From positions 558,001-622,000 of the forward strand of contig NZ_JAAOJA010000001.1 in assembly GCF_013184545.1 (NCBI RefSeq): a stretch of 64,000 nucleotides of DNA, given 5' to 3'. The DNA comes from Pseudomonas tumuqii. Its GTDB lineage: Bacteria > Pseudomonadota > Gammaproteobacteria > Pseudomonadales > Pseudomonadaceae. The stretch's first letter is position 1; every line of letters begins with the position of its first letter. Positions 9,950-19,616 of the stretch are shown here, one piece after another. The notes beneath the pieces were generated by a model, which ran no database searches, had not been told where the DNA came from, and was given only the letters and a program-made list of their open reading frames with translations. A program made the position numbers and the translations under genes.

Positions 9950-11851
9950 ATGTCGCACCAATCCGATCTGATCAGCGAGGACATCCTCGCCTACCTGGCC
10001 CAGCACGAACGCAAGGAACTGCTGCGCTTCCTCACCTGCGGCAACGTCGACGACGGCAAGAGCACCCTGATCGGGCGCCTGCTGCACGACTCGAAGATGA
10101 TCTACGAAGACCATCTGGAAGCCATCACCCGCGACTCGAAGAAGTCCGGCACCACCGGCGAGGACGTCGATCTGGCGCTGCTGGTCGACGGCCTGCAGGC
10201 CGAGCGCGAGCAGGGCATCACCATCGATGTGGCCTACCGTTATTTCTCTACCGCCAAGCGCAAGTTCATCATCGCCGACACCCCCGGCCATGAGCAGTAC
10301 ACCCGCAACATGGCCACCGGCGCCTCCACCTGCGACCTGGCGATCATCCTGATCGACGCCCGTTATGGCGTGCAGACCCAAACCAAGCGCCACAGCTTCA
10401 TCGCCAGCCTGCTGGGCATCAAGCACATAGTCGTGGCCATCAACAAGATGGACCTGAAGGACTTCGATCAGGGCGTATTCGAGCAGATCAAGGCCGATTA
10501 CCTGAAGTTCGCCGAAGGTATCGCGCTCAAGCCAAGCTCGCTGCACTTCGTGCCGATGTCGGCGCTCAAGGGCGACAACGTGGTCAACCACAGCGAGCGT
10601 TCGCCCTGGTACGACGGCCAGTCGCTGATGGAAATCCTCGAGACCGTGGAAGTCGCCGGTGATCGCAACTTCACCGACCTGCGTTTCCCGGTGCAATACG
10701 TCAACCGTCCCAACCTCAACTTCCGCGGCTTCGCCGGCACCCTGGCCAGCGGCATCGTGCGCAAGGGTGACGAGGTGGTGGTGTTGCCGTCCGGCAAGAG
10801 CAGCAAGGTCAAGTCCATCGTCACCTATGACGGCGAACTGGAGCATGCCGGTCCCGGCCAGGCGATTACCCTGACCCTGGAAGACGAGATCGACGTGTCC
10901 CGCGGCGATATGCTGGTGCACGCCGACAACCGTCCGCAGGTGGTCGACAGCTTCGACGCCATGCTGGTGTGGATGGCCGAAGAGCCGATGCTGCCGGGCA
11001 AGAAATACGACATCAAGCGCGCCACCAGTTATGTGCCGGCCTCGATTGCCAGCATCACCCACCGGGTCGATGTGAACACCCTGGAGCATGGCCCGGCGAG
11101 CAGCTTGCACCTGAACGAGATCGGTCAGGTCCGCGTGGCTCTGGATGCACCGATCGCGCTGGACGGTTATGCGCATAACCGCACCACCGGCTCTTTCATC
11201 ATTATCGATCGCTTGACCAACGGCACCGTGGGCGCCGGCATGATCATCGCCGACCCGGTCGGTGCGCAGCATGCCGATGGCCACCACGGCAAGCTCGCTC
11301 ACGTGTCGACCGAAGAGCGTGCTGCGCGCTTCGGCCAGCAGCCGGCCACCGTGCTGTTCAGCGGCCTGTCCGGCGCCGGCAAGAGCACCCTGGCCTACGC
11401 CGTGGAGCGCAAGCTGTTCGACATGGGCCGCGCGGTCTATGTGCTGGACGGGCAGAACCTGCGCCACGACTTGAACAAGGGCTTGCCGCAGGATCGCGCC
11501 GGGCGTACCGAGAACTGGCGGCGTGCTGCCCATGTGGCACGTCAGTTCAACGAGGCCGGCCTGCTGACCCTGGCGGCCTTCGTTGCGCCGGACGCCGAAG
11601 GCCGCGAGCAGGCCAAGGCGCTGCTCGGTGCCGAGCGCTTGATCACCGTCTACGTGCAGGCTTCTCCGCAGGTTTGTGCCGAGCGTGATCCACAGGGCTT
11701 GTACGCGGCGGCTGGCGACAATATTCCGGGTCTGTCCTTTGCCTATGACGTGCCACTGGATGCTGACCTGGTCATCGACACCCAGAGCCTGTCGCTGGAA
11801 GAGGGCGTCAAGCAGGTGCTGGCATTGTTGCGCGAGCGCGGTGCGATCTAG
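9950..11851 (+). CDS. cysNC: Bifunctional sulfate adenylyltransferase large subunit/APS kinase
   Basis: This 633-residue protein fuses the CysN GTPase with a C-terminal APS kinase (CysC), so one polypeptide takes sulfate through APS to PAPS. The GTPase part shows GNVDDGKS at residues 31-38, then DTPGHEQY and NKMD. The elongation-factor-like middle domain follows. The kinase part starts near residue 460 with Walker A GLSGAGKS (around 470) and [11 protein letters not shown]. The ATG at 9950, one base past the cysD stop, gives the expected [13 protein letters not shown]-terminus. A strong terminator follows at once, closing a two-gene operon. Confidence 0.96.
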   Translation: MSHQSDLISEDILAYLAQHERKELLRFLTCGNVDDGKSTLIGRLLHDSKMIYEDHLEAITRDSKKSGTTGEDVDLALLVDGLQAEREQGITIDVAYRYFSTAKRKFIIADTPGHEQYTRNMATGASTCDLAIILIDARYGVQTQTKRHSFIASLLGIKHIVVAINKMDLKDFDQGVFEQIKADYLKFAEGIALKPSSLHFVPMSALKGDNVVNHSERSPWYDGQSLMEILETVEVAGDRNFTDLRFPVQYVNRPNLNFRGFAGTLASGIVRKGDEVVVLPSGKSSKVKSIVTYDGELEHAGPGQAITLTLEDEIDVSRGDMLVHADNRPQVVDSFDAMLVWMAEEPMLPGKKYDIKRATSYVPASIASITHRVDVNTLEHGPASSLHLNEIGQVRVALDAPIALDGYAHNRTTGSFIIIDRLTNGTVGAGMIIADPVGAQHADGHHGKLAHVSTEERAARFGQQPATVLFSGLSGAGKSTLAYAVERKLFDMGRAVYVLDGQNLRHDLNKGLPQDRAGRTENWRRAAHVARQFNEAGLLTLAAFVAPDAEGREQAKALLGAERLITVYVQASPQVCAERDPQGLYAAAGDNIPGLSFAYDVPLDADLVIDTQSLSLEEGVKQVLALLRERGAI

Positions 11852-11868
11852 CGGATCCTGTGCACAAC

Positions 11869-11898
11869 AAAAAGCCCCGCTCTTGAGCGGGGCTTTTT
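11869..11898 (+). terminator. Rho-independent terminator after cysNC
   Basis: A GC-rich stem (AGCCCCGCT/AGCGGGGCT) with a CTTG loop is flanked by an A-run before and five T after, 17 bp past the stop. It looks bidirectional. Confidence 0.92.
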
Positions 11899-11940
11899 GT
11901 TGACTATGTACCCGTTATGCGTTGCATGGAGCAATGCCAT

Positions 11941-11993
11941 GTAGGAGCTAGCTTGCTGGCGATGCTGTTGGGCTCGGATCGCGCTCCTACAGG
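11941..11993. repeat. GTAGGAGC...GCTCCTAC extragenic palindrome
   Basis: GTAGGAGCTAGCTTGCTGGC at one end and GCGCTCCTAC at the other form an imperfect inverted repeat of the common Pseudomonas REP type. It sits in the 227-bp gap between the cysNC terminator and the convergent zapG-like gene. Nothing else was seen in that gap. Confidence 0.7.
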
Positions 11994-12078
11994 AAGCCCC
12001 GCGCGCCTGCAGTATTCGCAACAGCTTGGTACATAGCCCTTTGTGGGCCGGTTTGAGTGTCAGCCGGCCCGAGTGCGC

Positions 12079-12519
12079 TCAGCGTTTGTTCTTCAGGCCA
12101 TAGCTTTCGTCGAGCATGCCCGGTACATCGGCGCTTTTCGGCGCATAGTCCTTGGGCATTTCCTGGGACGCCGGAGGCTTCAGGCGCTCGCGTCGTTCGC
12201 CGCCGTCTTCTGCGTGCAGGCTGGCCAGCAGGCGCTGGCGGGTCAGTTCGTCGAGTGCCAGACGGTTGGCCCCTTCGGACAGGTGTTGCTGCACGTCCTG
12301 ATGGCTCTGGGTGAGCTTCTTCACCAGATTGGCGGTGGTGTTGAAATGGGTTACCACTTCGCTTTGGTAGGCGTCGAAGCGTTCCTGGATCTCGTCCAGC
12401 TGGCGTTGTGTGCGGCCGGGGGCTGCATTGGGCGCAAGGCGAGCAATCAGAAAGCCGATGGCGATGCCGGCTACCAGGGTGATGGCCGGTAGCAACCAGG
12501 CTGTGAGCGTCTGTTCCAC
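12079..12519 (-). CDS. YhcB/ZapG family inner-membrane protein (DUF1043)
   Basis: The 146-residue protein has one N-terminal membrane helix (about residues 8-28, AITLVAGIAIGFLIARL), followed by a cytoplasmic region rich in Glu, Gln, Arg and Leu that is likely coiled coil. This is the layout of the YhcB/ZapG family, linked in E. coli to the divisome and envelope growth. The C-terminal third is hydrophilic and low in complexity. It is divergent from the hydrolase gene, with a 136-bp gap that should hold both promoters. Confidence 0.8.
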   Translation of the reverse strand: MEQTLTAWLLPAITLVAGIAIGFLIARLAPNAAPGRTQRQLDEIQERFDAYQSEVVTHFNTTANLVKKLTQSHQDVQQHLSEGANRLALDELTRQRLLASLHAEDGGERRERLKPPASQEMPKDYAPKSADVPGMLDESYGLKNKR

Positions 12520-12655
12520 GAGTCCTTCCTCTCTAAACGGCTTTGCTTTACGTTAACGGCTGGAACCTGCGCTGTATACCGCAATAGCCGCGATGTGTGC
12601 GGCGCAGGCTGTCAGCTAGACGAGTCGACCCTCTAAGAGGTCACGGAGTTCACCG

Positions 12656-13291
12656 TTGCTCACCCGCGAAACCCCAGTTTTTATCGATGGCCCCTGCGGC
12701 CAGTTGGAAGCCCTGTCTCTCAATGTAGCCGAAGCGAGCGGCGTTGCGCTGATCTGCCATCCCAATCCGGCGCAGGGCGGAACCATGCTCAACAAGGTCG
12801 TCTCGACCCTGCAGCGCAGCGCCCGCGATGCCGGTCTGGCTACCCTGCGTTTCAATTATCGGGGGGTCGGCGCCAGTGCCGGCAGCCATGACATGCACAG
12901 TGGCGAGGTGGATGACGCGGAGGCCGTGGCCCATTGGCTGCGCAGGCAATACCCGCAACTGCCCCTGACCCTGCTGGGTTTCTCCTTTGGCGGCTTTGTC
13001 GCCGCCAGCCTCGGCGGGCGCCTGGAAAGCCAGGGCGTGGAGCCGGCGCATTTATTCATGGTGGCGCCAGCGGTCTCCCGCCTGACTGCCGAGAATCCGC
13101 CGGCGCAGCGCTGTCCGCTGACGCTGATCCAGCCCGAGGCCGATGAGGTGATCGATCCGCAGGCGGTTTATGCCTGGTCCGCCGGTTTGGGGCGTGCCCA
13201 TGAGCTGCTGAAAGTGGCAGAATGCGGCCACTTTTTTCACGGCAAGCTGACCGATCTCAAGGATCTGCTGCTGCCGCGCCTCTCGAACTGA
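12656..13291 (+). CDS. Alpha/beta hydrolase family protein
   Basis: The 211-residue protein has an alpha/beta-hydrolase fold. CHPNPAQGGTM lies near the oxyanion region, FNYRGVGASAG follows, and the nucleophile elbow is GFSFGG. A candidate acid is in PEADEVIDPQ and the final catalytic His is in AECGHFFHGKL. It belongs to the small intracellular hydrolase group annotated only as alpha/beta hydrolase, and the substrate is unknown. The start is TTG at 12656, supported by CGGAG upstream; the first internal ATG would remove the conserved N-terminal strand. trpS begins 22 bp downstream, so they may be cotranscribed. Confidence 0.82.
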   Translation: MLTRETPVFIDGPCGQLEALSLNVAEASGVALICHPNPAQGGTMLNKVVSTLQRSARDAGLATLRFNYRGVGASAGSHDMHSGEVDDAEAVAHWLRRQYPQLPLTLLGFSFGGFVAASLGGRLESQGVEPAHLFMVAPAVSRLTAENPPAQRCPLTLIQPEADEVIDPQAVYAWSAGLGRAHELLKVAECGHFFHGKLTDLKDLLLPRLSN

Positions 13292-13313
13292 TTGCAGCTT
13301 ATAAGCGATAGCC

Positions 13314-14660
13314 ATGACCACTCGTATCCTTACCGGCATCACCACCACCGGCACCCCGCACCTCGGCAACTACGCCGGCGCCATTCGCCCGGCGATAGTC
13401 GCCAGCCGCGCTGCCGACGCGGATTCGTTCTATTTTCTCGCCGACTACCACGCGCTGATCAAATGCGACGAGCCGGCACGCATCCAGCGCTCGCGCCTGG
13501 AAATCGCCGCCACCTGGCTGGCCTGCGGTCTGGACGTGAACAAGGCGACCTTCTATCGCCAGTCGGATATCCCGGAAATCCCCGAGCTGTGCTGGTTGCT
13601 CACCTGTGTCGTCGGCAAGGGCCTGCTCAACCGCGCCCATGCCTACAAGGCCTCGGTGGACAAGAATGTCGAGCAGGGCGAAGACCCCGATGCCGGCATC
13701 ACCATGGGCCTGTTCAGCTACCCGATCCTGATGGCCGCGGACATCCTGATGTTCAACGCGCACAAGGTGCCGGTCGGCCGTGACCAGATCCAGCACGTGG
13801 AAATGGCCCGCGATATCGCCCAGCGCTTCAACCACCTGTTCGGCCAGGGCAAGGAGCTGTTCACCCTGCCGGAGGCGGTGATCGAGGAGGATGTGGCGAC
13901 CCTGCCGGGTCTCGACGGGCGCAAGATGAGCAAAAGTTACGACAACACCATTCCGCTGTTCGGCAGTGCCAGGCAGCTCAAGGATGCCATCGCCCGCATC
14001 GTCACCGATTCCCGGCTGCCCGGCGAGGCGAAGGATCCGGACAGTTCCCATCTGTTCACCCTGTATCAGGCCTTCGCCGCACCGACGCAGCAGGCGGATT
14101 TCCGCGCCGCGCTGGAAGGAGGGCTGGCCTGGGGCGAAGCCAAGCAGCAATTGTTCCAGCTGCTCGAGGCCGAGTTGGGCGAGGCGCGTGAGCGTTATCA
14201 CGCCTTGATCGAACGGCCGGCTGATCTCGAGGACATCCTCCTGGCCGGGGCGGCCAAGGCGCGCAAGATCGCCACGCCGTTCCTCGGCGAGCTGCGCGAG
14301 GCGGTCGGCTTGCGTTCGTTCCGCAGCCAGCCCATTGGTGCCGAGAGCGGCAAGAAGAAGGCGAGCAAGAGCGCGCGCTTCGTCAGTTTCCGCGACGAGG
14401 ACGGCAGTTTCCGCTTCCGCCTGCTGGATGCGGCCGGCGAGCAGCTGCTGCTGTCCAGGTCGTTTGCCGACGGCAAGTCGGCCGGGCAGGTGAACAAGCG
14501 CCTGCAGGCGGGCGAGCCGCTGGATCTGCGCGAAGAGGGCGATGGCTTCGGTGTATGGCTGGACGGCGAGTGCGTGGCGCAGAGCCCGAACTTTGCCGAT
14601 GCCACCGCGCGTGAGGCGGCTATCCAGCGTTTGCGCGAGGCGCTGGCGCCGACGGAATAA
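13314..14660 (+). CDS. trpS: Tryptophanyl-tRNA synthetase with C-terminal extension
   Basis: TrpS charges tRNA-Trp. The class I signatures are present: TGTPHLGNY near the N-terminus as the HIGH-type motif, and KMSKS near residues 204-208. The core ends at about residue 340, the usual length of the whole enzyme. About 105 further residues follow a lysine-rich linker (KKKASKS). That tail contains [25 protein letters not shown] and SAGQVNKRL, which look like a DUF1508/YegP-type small domain. Extended TrpS proteins of about 448 residues are normal for Pseudomonas as I remember. A terminator follows at about 14.8 kb. Confidence 0.94.
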   Translation: MTTRILTGITTTGTPHLGNYAGAIRPAIVASRAADADSFYFLADYHALIKCDEPARIQRSRLEIAATWLACGLDVNKATFYRQSDIPEIPELCWLLTCVVGKGLLNRAHAYKASVDKNVEQGEDPDAGITMGLFSYPILMAADILMFNAHKVPVGRDQIQHVEMARDIAQRFNHLFGQGKELFTLPEAVIEEDVATLPGLDGRKMSKSYDNTIPLFGSARQLKDAIARIVTDSRLPGEAKDPDSSHLFTLYQAFAAPTQQADFRAALEGGLAWGEAKQQLFQLLEAELGEARERYHALIERPADLEDILLAGAAKARKIATPFLGELREAVGLRSFRSQPIGAESGKKKASKSARFVSFRDEDGSFRFRLLDAAGEQLLLSRSFADGKSAGQVNKRLQAGEPLDLREEGDGFGVWLDGECVAQSPNFADATAREAAIQRLREALAPTE

Positions 14661-14671
14661 CCAACGGGCGA

Positions 14672-14723
14672 GTTGAGCGTGGTGATACCCATGCCGTCTG
14701 CTGATGGGGATCGCCGGCTCAAC
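14672..14723. repeat. GTTGAGC...GCTCAAC extragenic palindrome
   Basis: GTTGAGCGTGGTGATACCCAT and ATGGGGATCGCCGGCTCAAC face each other just past trpS, forming an imperfect inverted repeat of a family that is frequent between Pseudomonas genes. Confidence 0.65.
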
Positions 14724-14796
14724 CCATCTCCGAATTTGGTTGCCGCGCACTAGTCGGATTTCCATCCGTCAGCGTTGCTGGCCGATTGCCAAGCCG

Positions 14797-14828
14797 CGGG
14801 GGCGTCGTTAAAGTTACGCCCCCGTTTT
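14797..14828 (+). terminator. Terminator between trpS and zapE
   Basis: A 9-bp GC-rich perfect stem (CGGGGGCGT/ACGCCCCCG) with a 10-base loop is followed by TTTTA. It would end the trpS transcript 20 bp before zapE starts. Confidence 0.8.
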
Positions 14829-14847
14829 ACTTGCCCGGCTAACGAAT

Positions 14848-15942
14848 ATGACTCCCCTTGCGCGCTACCAGGCCGATCTCGAACGGCCCGATTTTTTCCA
14901 TGATGCGGCCCAGGAAACGGCGGTGCGTCATCTGCAGCGCCTGTATGACGATCTGATTGCCGCTGACAAGGGCAGCCCTGGGGTGTTCGGCAAGCTGTTC
15001 GCCAGAAAGCCTCAGGGGCCGGTCAAGGGCCTGTACTTCTGGGGTGGCGTCGGTCGCGGCAAGACTTATCTGGTCGATACGTTCTTCGACTCGCTGCCGT
15101 TCGAGCGCAAGGTGCGCACGCACTTCCACCGTTTCATGAAGCGCGTACACGAGGAGATGAAAACCCTCAAGGGCGAGAAGAACCCCCTGGTGATCATCGG
15201 CAAGCGCTTCGCCGACGAGGCGCGGGTGATCTGCTTCGACGAGTTCTTCGTCTCCGACATCACCGACGCGATGATCCTCGCCACGCTGCTCGAGGAACTG
15301 TTCAAGAACGGTGTAAGCCTGGTGGCGACTTCCAACATAGTGCCGGACGGCCTGTACAAGGACGGCCTGCAGCGTGCGCGCTTCCTGCCGGCCATTGCCC
15401 TGCTGAAAGAACACACCGAAGTCGTCAATGTCGACAGCGGTATCGATTACCGTCTGCGCGCGCTGGAGCAGGCCGAGCTGTTTCACTGGCCGCTGGATGC
15501 GGCGGCCGAAGCGAGCCTGGAGAAGAGCTTCAGGAGCCTGTTGCCCGAGCACTGCGTGGTGCAGGAAAACGAAGCGCTGATGGTCGAGAACCGCAGCCTG
15601 ACTGCGCGCAAGGTCGGCGACGATGTGGCCTGGTTCGATTTCCGCGAATTGTGCGACGGTCCGCGCAGCCAGAACGACTACATCGAGCTGGGCAAGATCT
15701 TCCATGCCGTGCTGCTGGCCAACGTCGAGCAGATGGGCGTGGCCAAGGAAGACATGGCCAGGCGCTTCATCAATCTGGTGGACGAGTTCTACGATCGCAA
15801 CGTCAAGTTGATCATCTCGGCCGAAGTCGAGCTGAAAGACCTCTACAGCGGCGGCCGCCTGAATTTCGAGTTTCAGCGCACCCTGAGCCGGCTGCTCGAG
15901 ATGCAGTCCCATGAATTTCTGTCGCGGCCGCATAAGCCGTAA
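14848..15942 (+). CDS. zapE: Cell division protein ZapE (AFG1-like ATPase)
   Basis: ZapE is a cytoplasmic P-loop ATPase of the AFG1 family that associates with the Z-ring. The 364-residue protein has Walker A GGVGRGKT near residues 65-72 and Walker B ICFDEFFVSD near 130. It also has the family segments VATSNIVPDGLYKDGLQR and LFHWPLD. Length and motifs are normal. It is convergent with the AraC-type regulator, with a 21-bp gap. Confidence 0.92.
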   Translation: MTPLARYQADLERPDFFHDAAQETAVRHLQRLYDDLIAADKGSPGVFGKLFARKPQGPVKGLYFWGGVGRGKTYLVDTFFDSLPFERKVRTHFHRFMKRVHEEMKTLKGEKNPLVIIGKRFADEARVICFDEFFVSDITDAMILATLLEELFKNGVSLVATSNIVPDGLYKDGLQRARFLPAIALLKEHTEVVNVDSGIDYRLRALEQAELFHWPLDAAAEASLEKSFRSLLPEHCVVQENEALMVENRSLTARKVGDDVAWFDFRELCDGPRSQNDYIELGKIFHAVLLANVEQMGVAKEDMARRFINLVDEFYDRNVKLIISAEVELKDLYSGGRLNFEFQRTLSRLLEMQSHEFLSRPHKP

Positions 15943-15963
15943 ACGACGGTTTGCGCGGCGTGC

Positions 15964-16968
15964 TTACACCCGAGCGTCCTTGTGCTGGAAGCGTCGGCGA
16001 TACAGGTTGGGTGACAGCTCCGTGTGCTGGCGGAACAGGCGGGCGAAGAAGCTGGCGTCGTCGTAACCGACTTCGTAACTGATGGTCTTGATGCTCTTGC
16101 GCGTGGCACTGAGCAGGCTTTTCGCCGTTTCGATGCGCAGCCGTTGCAGGTAGTGCAGGGGTTTGTCGCCGGTGGCGGCCTGGAAGCGGCGCATGAAGTT
16201 GCGGATGCTCATGCCGTGTTCGCGGGCCACGTCCTCGAAGCGGAATTTGTCGGCGAAGTGCTCTTCCAGCCACTGCTGGATCTGCAGGATGGTCAGATCG
16301 TGGTGCAGCTTCTGTCCGCCAAAGCCGATGCGCCCCGGGGTATAGCTGCGCTGCACTTCATAGAGGATGTCGCGGGCCACGCCCTGGGCCACGCTGGCAC
16401 CGCAATAACGCTCGATCAGGTAAATATACAGGTCGCAGGCCGAAGTGGTGCCGCCGGCGCAGTACAGGTTGTCGGCATCCGACAGGTGTTTCTCCTGATT
16501 GAGCAGCACCTTGGGGAAGCGCTCGGTAAATTCGTTGAAAAAGCGCCAGTAGGTGGTCGCCTCCTTGCCGTCGAGCAGGCCGGCCTGGGCCATCCAGAAC
16601 ACCCCGGTGGCTTCGCCGCAGATCGCGCTGCCGTTGGCGTGGCTGTGTTTCAGCCAGCTGAGCACCTGGGGATGGCGCTGGCGGAGGGCGTCGAAGTCGT
16701 CCCAGAAGGCCGGCAGGATAATCACGTCGGTGGCGTCGAGGCCGCCGTCGACCGGGATCATGACGTTGCTGAAGCTGCGCACCGGCTGGCCGTCCGGGCT
16801 GACCAGGCGAATCTCGAAGGTTTCGGTCAGGCCGAGCCCCTGCTGTTTGCCGTAGCGCAGGCTGGCCATGTGGAAGAAGTCCTTGGCCTGCATCAGGGTC
16901 GAGGCAAATACGCCTTCGGTGGCGAGAATACTGACGCGGCGCAAGGGCGATGACTGTTGGGTGAGCAT
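15964..16968 (-). CDS. AraC-family regulator with DJ-1/PfpI-like (GATase1) domain
   Basis: The 334-residue protein has an N-terminal DJ-1/PfpI-type domain, with ICGEATGVFWMAQAGLLDG and CAGGTTSACDLYIYLIE, and a C-terminal AraC helix-turn-helix pair (MSIRNFMRRFQAATG, then GYDDASFFARLFRQHT). Such GATase1-AraC regulators control catabolic operons of the GbdR/ArgR/CdhR type. It is divergent from the acyl-CoA dehydrogenase gene, with about 140 bp between them, so it may regulate that gene. The ATG at 16968 was preferred over TTG at 16986, which has no ribosome site. The ligand is unknown. Confidence 0.85.
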   Translation of the reverse strand: MLTQQSSPLRRVSILATEGVFASTLMQAKDFFHMASLRYGKQQGLGLTETFEIRLVSPDGQPVRSFSNVMIPVDGGLDATDVIILPAFWDDFDALRQRHPQVLSWLKHSHANGSAICGEATGVFWMAQAGLLDGKEATTYWRFFNEFTERFPKVLLNQEKHLSDADNLYCAGGTTSACDLYIYLIERYCGASVAQGVARDILYEVQRSYTPGRIGFGGQKLHHDLTILQIQQWLEEHFADKFRFEDVAREHGMSIRNFMRRFQAATGDKPLHYLQRLRIETAKSLLSATRKSIKTISYEVGYDDASFFARLFRQHTELSPNLYRRRFQHKDARV

Positions 16969-17107
16969 AGTGAGTGTTCTTATCAAGGCTAAGTGGTCAT
17001 TGACTGGCTGGATCGTCTTATTTATTGGCGCTTGTGTCCAGTGCGACCAAGCGTTTGCTTGGTTAAAGTCGAGGTCTCTCTAATCCGCTTCGCCGCAAGG
17101 TGCCGTC

Positions 17108-18244
17108 ATGATCCCCAGAACCCTGTTCAGCTCCGACCATGAGCTCTTCCGCGACAGCGTGCGCAAGTTTCTCGAGCAGGAGGCCGTGCCCTTTCATGCG
17201 CAGTGGGAAAAGGATGGGCATATCGATCGCCAGCTGTGGAACAAGGCGGGCGAGGCGGGCATGCTCTGCTCGCATATCCCGGAAGAGTACGGCGGCATGG
17301 CTGCCGACTTTCTCTACAGTACGGTGGTGATCGAGGAGGTCGGTCGTCTGGGGCTGACCGGGATCGGTTTCTCCCTGCATTCGGACATAGTCGCGCCTTA
17401 TATCCTGCATTACGGCTCCGAGGCGCTGAAGCACAAGTACCTGCCCAGACTGGTGTCCGGCGAGATGGTCACGGCCATCGCCATGACCGAGCCAGGCGCG
17501 GGCTCCGACCTGCAGGGGGTGAAAACCACGGCGGTGCTGGATGGCGACGACTATGTGATCAACGGCTCCAAAACCTTCATCACCAATGGCTACCTGGCCG
17601 ATCTGGTCATCGTGGTGGCCAAGACCGATCCGCAAGCCGGGGCCAAGGGCACCAGTCTGTTTCTGGTCGAAGCCAATACGCCGGGCTTTGCCAAGGGCAA
17701 GCGCCTGGAAAAGGTCGGTATGAAGGCCCAGGACACCTCGGAACTGTTCTTCCAGGATGTGCGCGTGCCCAGGGAGAACCTGCTGGGTCAGGCCGGTATG
17801 GGCTTCGCCTACCTGATGCAGGAACTGCCCCAGGAGCGCCTGACCGTCGGTATCGGCGCGCTGGCCTCGGCCGAGGCGGCGTTGCAGTGGACCCTGGACT
17901 ACACCCGCGAGCGCAAGGCGTTCGGCAAGGCCATTGCGGATTTCCAGAACACCCGCTTCAAACTGGCGGAAATGGCCACGGAAATTCAGATCGGTCGGGT
18001 CTTTCTCGATCGCTGCCTCGAATTGCACCTGCAGGGCAAGCTGGATGTGCCGACCGCCGCGATGCTCAAGTATTGGGGCACCGACCTGCAGTGCAAGGTG
18101 CTCGACGAGTGCGTGCAGTTGCATGGCGGCTACGGCTACATGTGGGAATACCCGGTGGCCCGCGCCTGGGCCGATGCCCGGGTGCAGCGCATCTACGCCG
18201 GGACCAACGAGATCATGAAGGAAATCATCGCGCGTTCGCTGTGA
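17108..18244 (+). CDS. Acyl-CoA dehydrogenase, LCAD/IVD-type active site
   Basis: This 378-residue FAD flavoenzyme would introduce a 2,3 double bond in an acyl-CoA. The ACAD signatures AMTEPGAGSDLQG (about 125-137) and LHGGYGYMWEYPVARAWAD are present. At the position of the MCAD-type catalytic Glu the sequence is IYAGTNEI, with Ala. The LCAD/isovaleryl-CoA-type base is present instead, in LPQERL (Glu about 243). The substrate is therefore more likely a long or branched acyl-CoA. The gene stands alone, divergent from the AraC-type regulator, with a repeat and terminator behind it. Confidence 0.9.
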   Translation: MIPRTLFSSDHELFRDSVRKFLEQEAVPFHAQWEKDGHIDRQLWNKAGEAGMLCSHIPEEYGGMAADFLYSTVVIEEVGRLGLTGIGFSLHSDIVAPYILHYGSEALKHKYLPRLVSGEMVTAIAMTEPGAGSDLQGVKTTAVLDGDDYVINGSKTFITNGYLADLVIVVAKTDPQAGAKGTSLFLVEANTPGFAKGKRLEKVGMKAQDTSELFFQDVRVPRENLLGQAGMGFAYLMQELPQERLTVGIGALASAEAALQWTLDYTRERKAFGKAIADFQNTRFKLAEMATEIQIGRVFLDRCLELHLQGKLDVPTAAMLKYWGTDLQCKVLDECVQLHGGYGYMWEYPVARAWADARVQRIYAGTNEIMKEIIARSL

Positions 18245-18341
18245 GCCTGTAGATCCTGTGTTTATGCGTCAGTCGCGCAAGACGTAGGAACGGCGGGGGC
18301 GCCTAGCCCATGGCCGCGATAGGCCATGCCTGCAAAAGAGC

Positions 18342-18368
18342 ATCGCGGGCATGGCTCGCTCCTACGAA
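18342..18368. repeat. 27-bp extragenic repeat, copy A
   Basis: This copy differs at one of 27 positions from the sequence at 62925-62951. It ends in GCTCCTACGAA, as many Pseudomonas REP elements do. The larger surrounding block, about 18280-18368, has GTAGGAAC near its left end and further GGCCATG pieces. Confidence 0.7.
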
Positions 18369-18371
18369 GCC

Positions 18372-18399
18372 CCGGCATCTGGTGTTGCCGGGCCTTTTC
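18372..18399. terminator. Shared terminator between convergent acyl-CoA dehydrogenase and aldo-keto reductase genes
   Basis: CCCGGCA pairs with TGCCGGG across an 8-base loop, and the plus-strand side is followed by CCTTTT. It lies between two convergent genes. Confidence 0.65.
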
Positions 18400-18401
18400 G
18401 T

Positions 18402-19439
18402 TCAGGGCGCCGGGTTGGGTTGCGCCTGGTGAATCGCCTCGATGCCGGCCAGGACTTCATCGCCGAGCAACAATTCGCTGCTCGTCAGGTCAGCCTCCAG
18501 CTGTTCCAGCGAGGTGGCGCCGATGATATTGCTGGTGACGAAGGGTTGGGCGGTGACGAAGGCCAGGGCCATCTGCGCCGGATCCAGGCCGTGTTCGCGG
18601 GCCAGGGCGACATAGCGCGAGCAGGCCGCCTCGGATTGCGGGTTGGTGTAGCGGGTAAAGCGGCTGAACAGGCTGATCCGTGCGTTGGCCGGGCGGGCGC
18701 CGCCTTCGTACTTTCCGGAAAGCATGCCGAAGGCTAGTGGCGAGTATGCCAGCAGGCCGCACTGTTCACGCATGGCGACTTCCGCCAGGCCGACCTCGAA
18801 GCTGCGGTTGAGCAGGTTGTAGGGGTTCTGGATCGACGCCACGCGCGGCCAGCCGCGACTCTCGGCCAGTTGGAGGAATTTCATGGTGCCCCAGGGCGTT
18901 TCGTTGGACAGGCCGATGTGGCGGATCTTGCCGGCCTTGACCTGCTCGTCGAGCACTGCCAGGGTCTCCTCCAATGCGGTGAACTCGCTCTCCTGATGGC
19001 GATAGCCGAGTTGGCCGAAAAAGTTGGTCGGGCGCTCCGGCCAGTGCAGCTGATAGAGATCGATCCAGTCGGTCTGCAGGCGTTTCAGGCTGGCGTCCAG
19101 TGCCGTGATCAGATGTTCCCGGTTGAATTTCAGGCTGCCGCCGCGGATGTAGTCGATACCGTTGCCGGGGCCGGCGATCTTGCTCGCCAGTACCCAGTCG
19201 GCGCGATCACCTTTGCGTGTGAAGTACTCGCCGATGATCTGCTCGGTTTTGCTGTAGGTCTCGGCGCGCGGCGGCACCGGGTACATTTCGGCGGTGTCGA
19301 TGAAATTGACGCCATAAGCTTTGCTGCGCTCGATCTGGGCAAAGGCCTGGTTGGCGCTGTTCTGTTCGCCCCAGGTCATGCTGCCGAGGCAGAGGGCGCT
19401 GACGCGCAGATCCGTGCGGCCTAACTGGCGATATTCCAT
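18402..19439 (-). CDS. Aldo-keto reductase, Tas type
   Basis: The 345-residue NADP(H)-dependent aldo-keto reductase closely resembles E. coli Tas in length and motifs: LGSMTWGEQN, the catalytic-region FIDTAEMYPVPPR, LYQLHWPERPTNFFGQLGY and SLLNRSFEVGLAE-like LLNRSFEVGLAE. The tetrad Tyr is in AEMYP, and Asp, Lys and His follow in the usual spacing. Its physiological substrate is unknown. The ATG at 19439 follows AAAAGGAG; the longer frame from 19511 has no ribosome site. It is divergent from rplM, with a 248-bp gap that holds the rplM promoter. Confidence 0.9.
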   Translation of the reverse strand: MEYRQLGRTDLRVSALCLGSMTWGEQNSANQAFAQIERSKAYGVNFIDTAEMYPVPPRAETYSKTEQIIGEYFTRKGDRADWVLASKIAGPGNGIDYIRGGSLKFNREHLITALDASLKRLQTDWIDLYQLHWPERPTNFFGQLGYRHQESEFTALEETLAVLDEQVKAGKIRHIGLSNETPWGTMKFLQLAESRGWPRVASIQNPYNLLNRSFEVGLAEVAMREQCGLLAYSPLAFGMLSGKYEGGARPANARISLFSRFTRYTNPQSEAACSRYVALAREHGLDPAQMALAFVTAQPFVTSNIIGATSLEQLEADLTSSELLLGDEVLAGIEAIHQAQPNPAP

Positions 19440-19616
19440 TTGCTGCTCCTTTTCGCAAATCAACCATACAAGCAGGTTGAATTTATTTTCGCAATCGGCA
19501 TAATTGCGCACCTCTTTCTGCAGTGGAAGTGATGCGCCGCCTGCCGAAGAATCTTGCCGTATTACGGACGCGCTGACCCGAGCCCCCGATAGCGCCTGTT
19601 TTCGGCTGCCTTTGAC

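Noticed and set aside
9890-11533. A 547-codon open frame antisense to cysNC
   Set aside because: cysNC has intact GTPase and kinase motifs across the same bases. The antisense product is low-complexity and rich in His, Gly and Gln.
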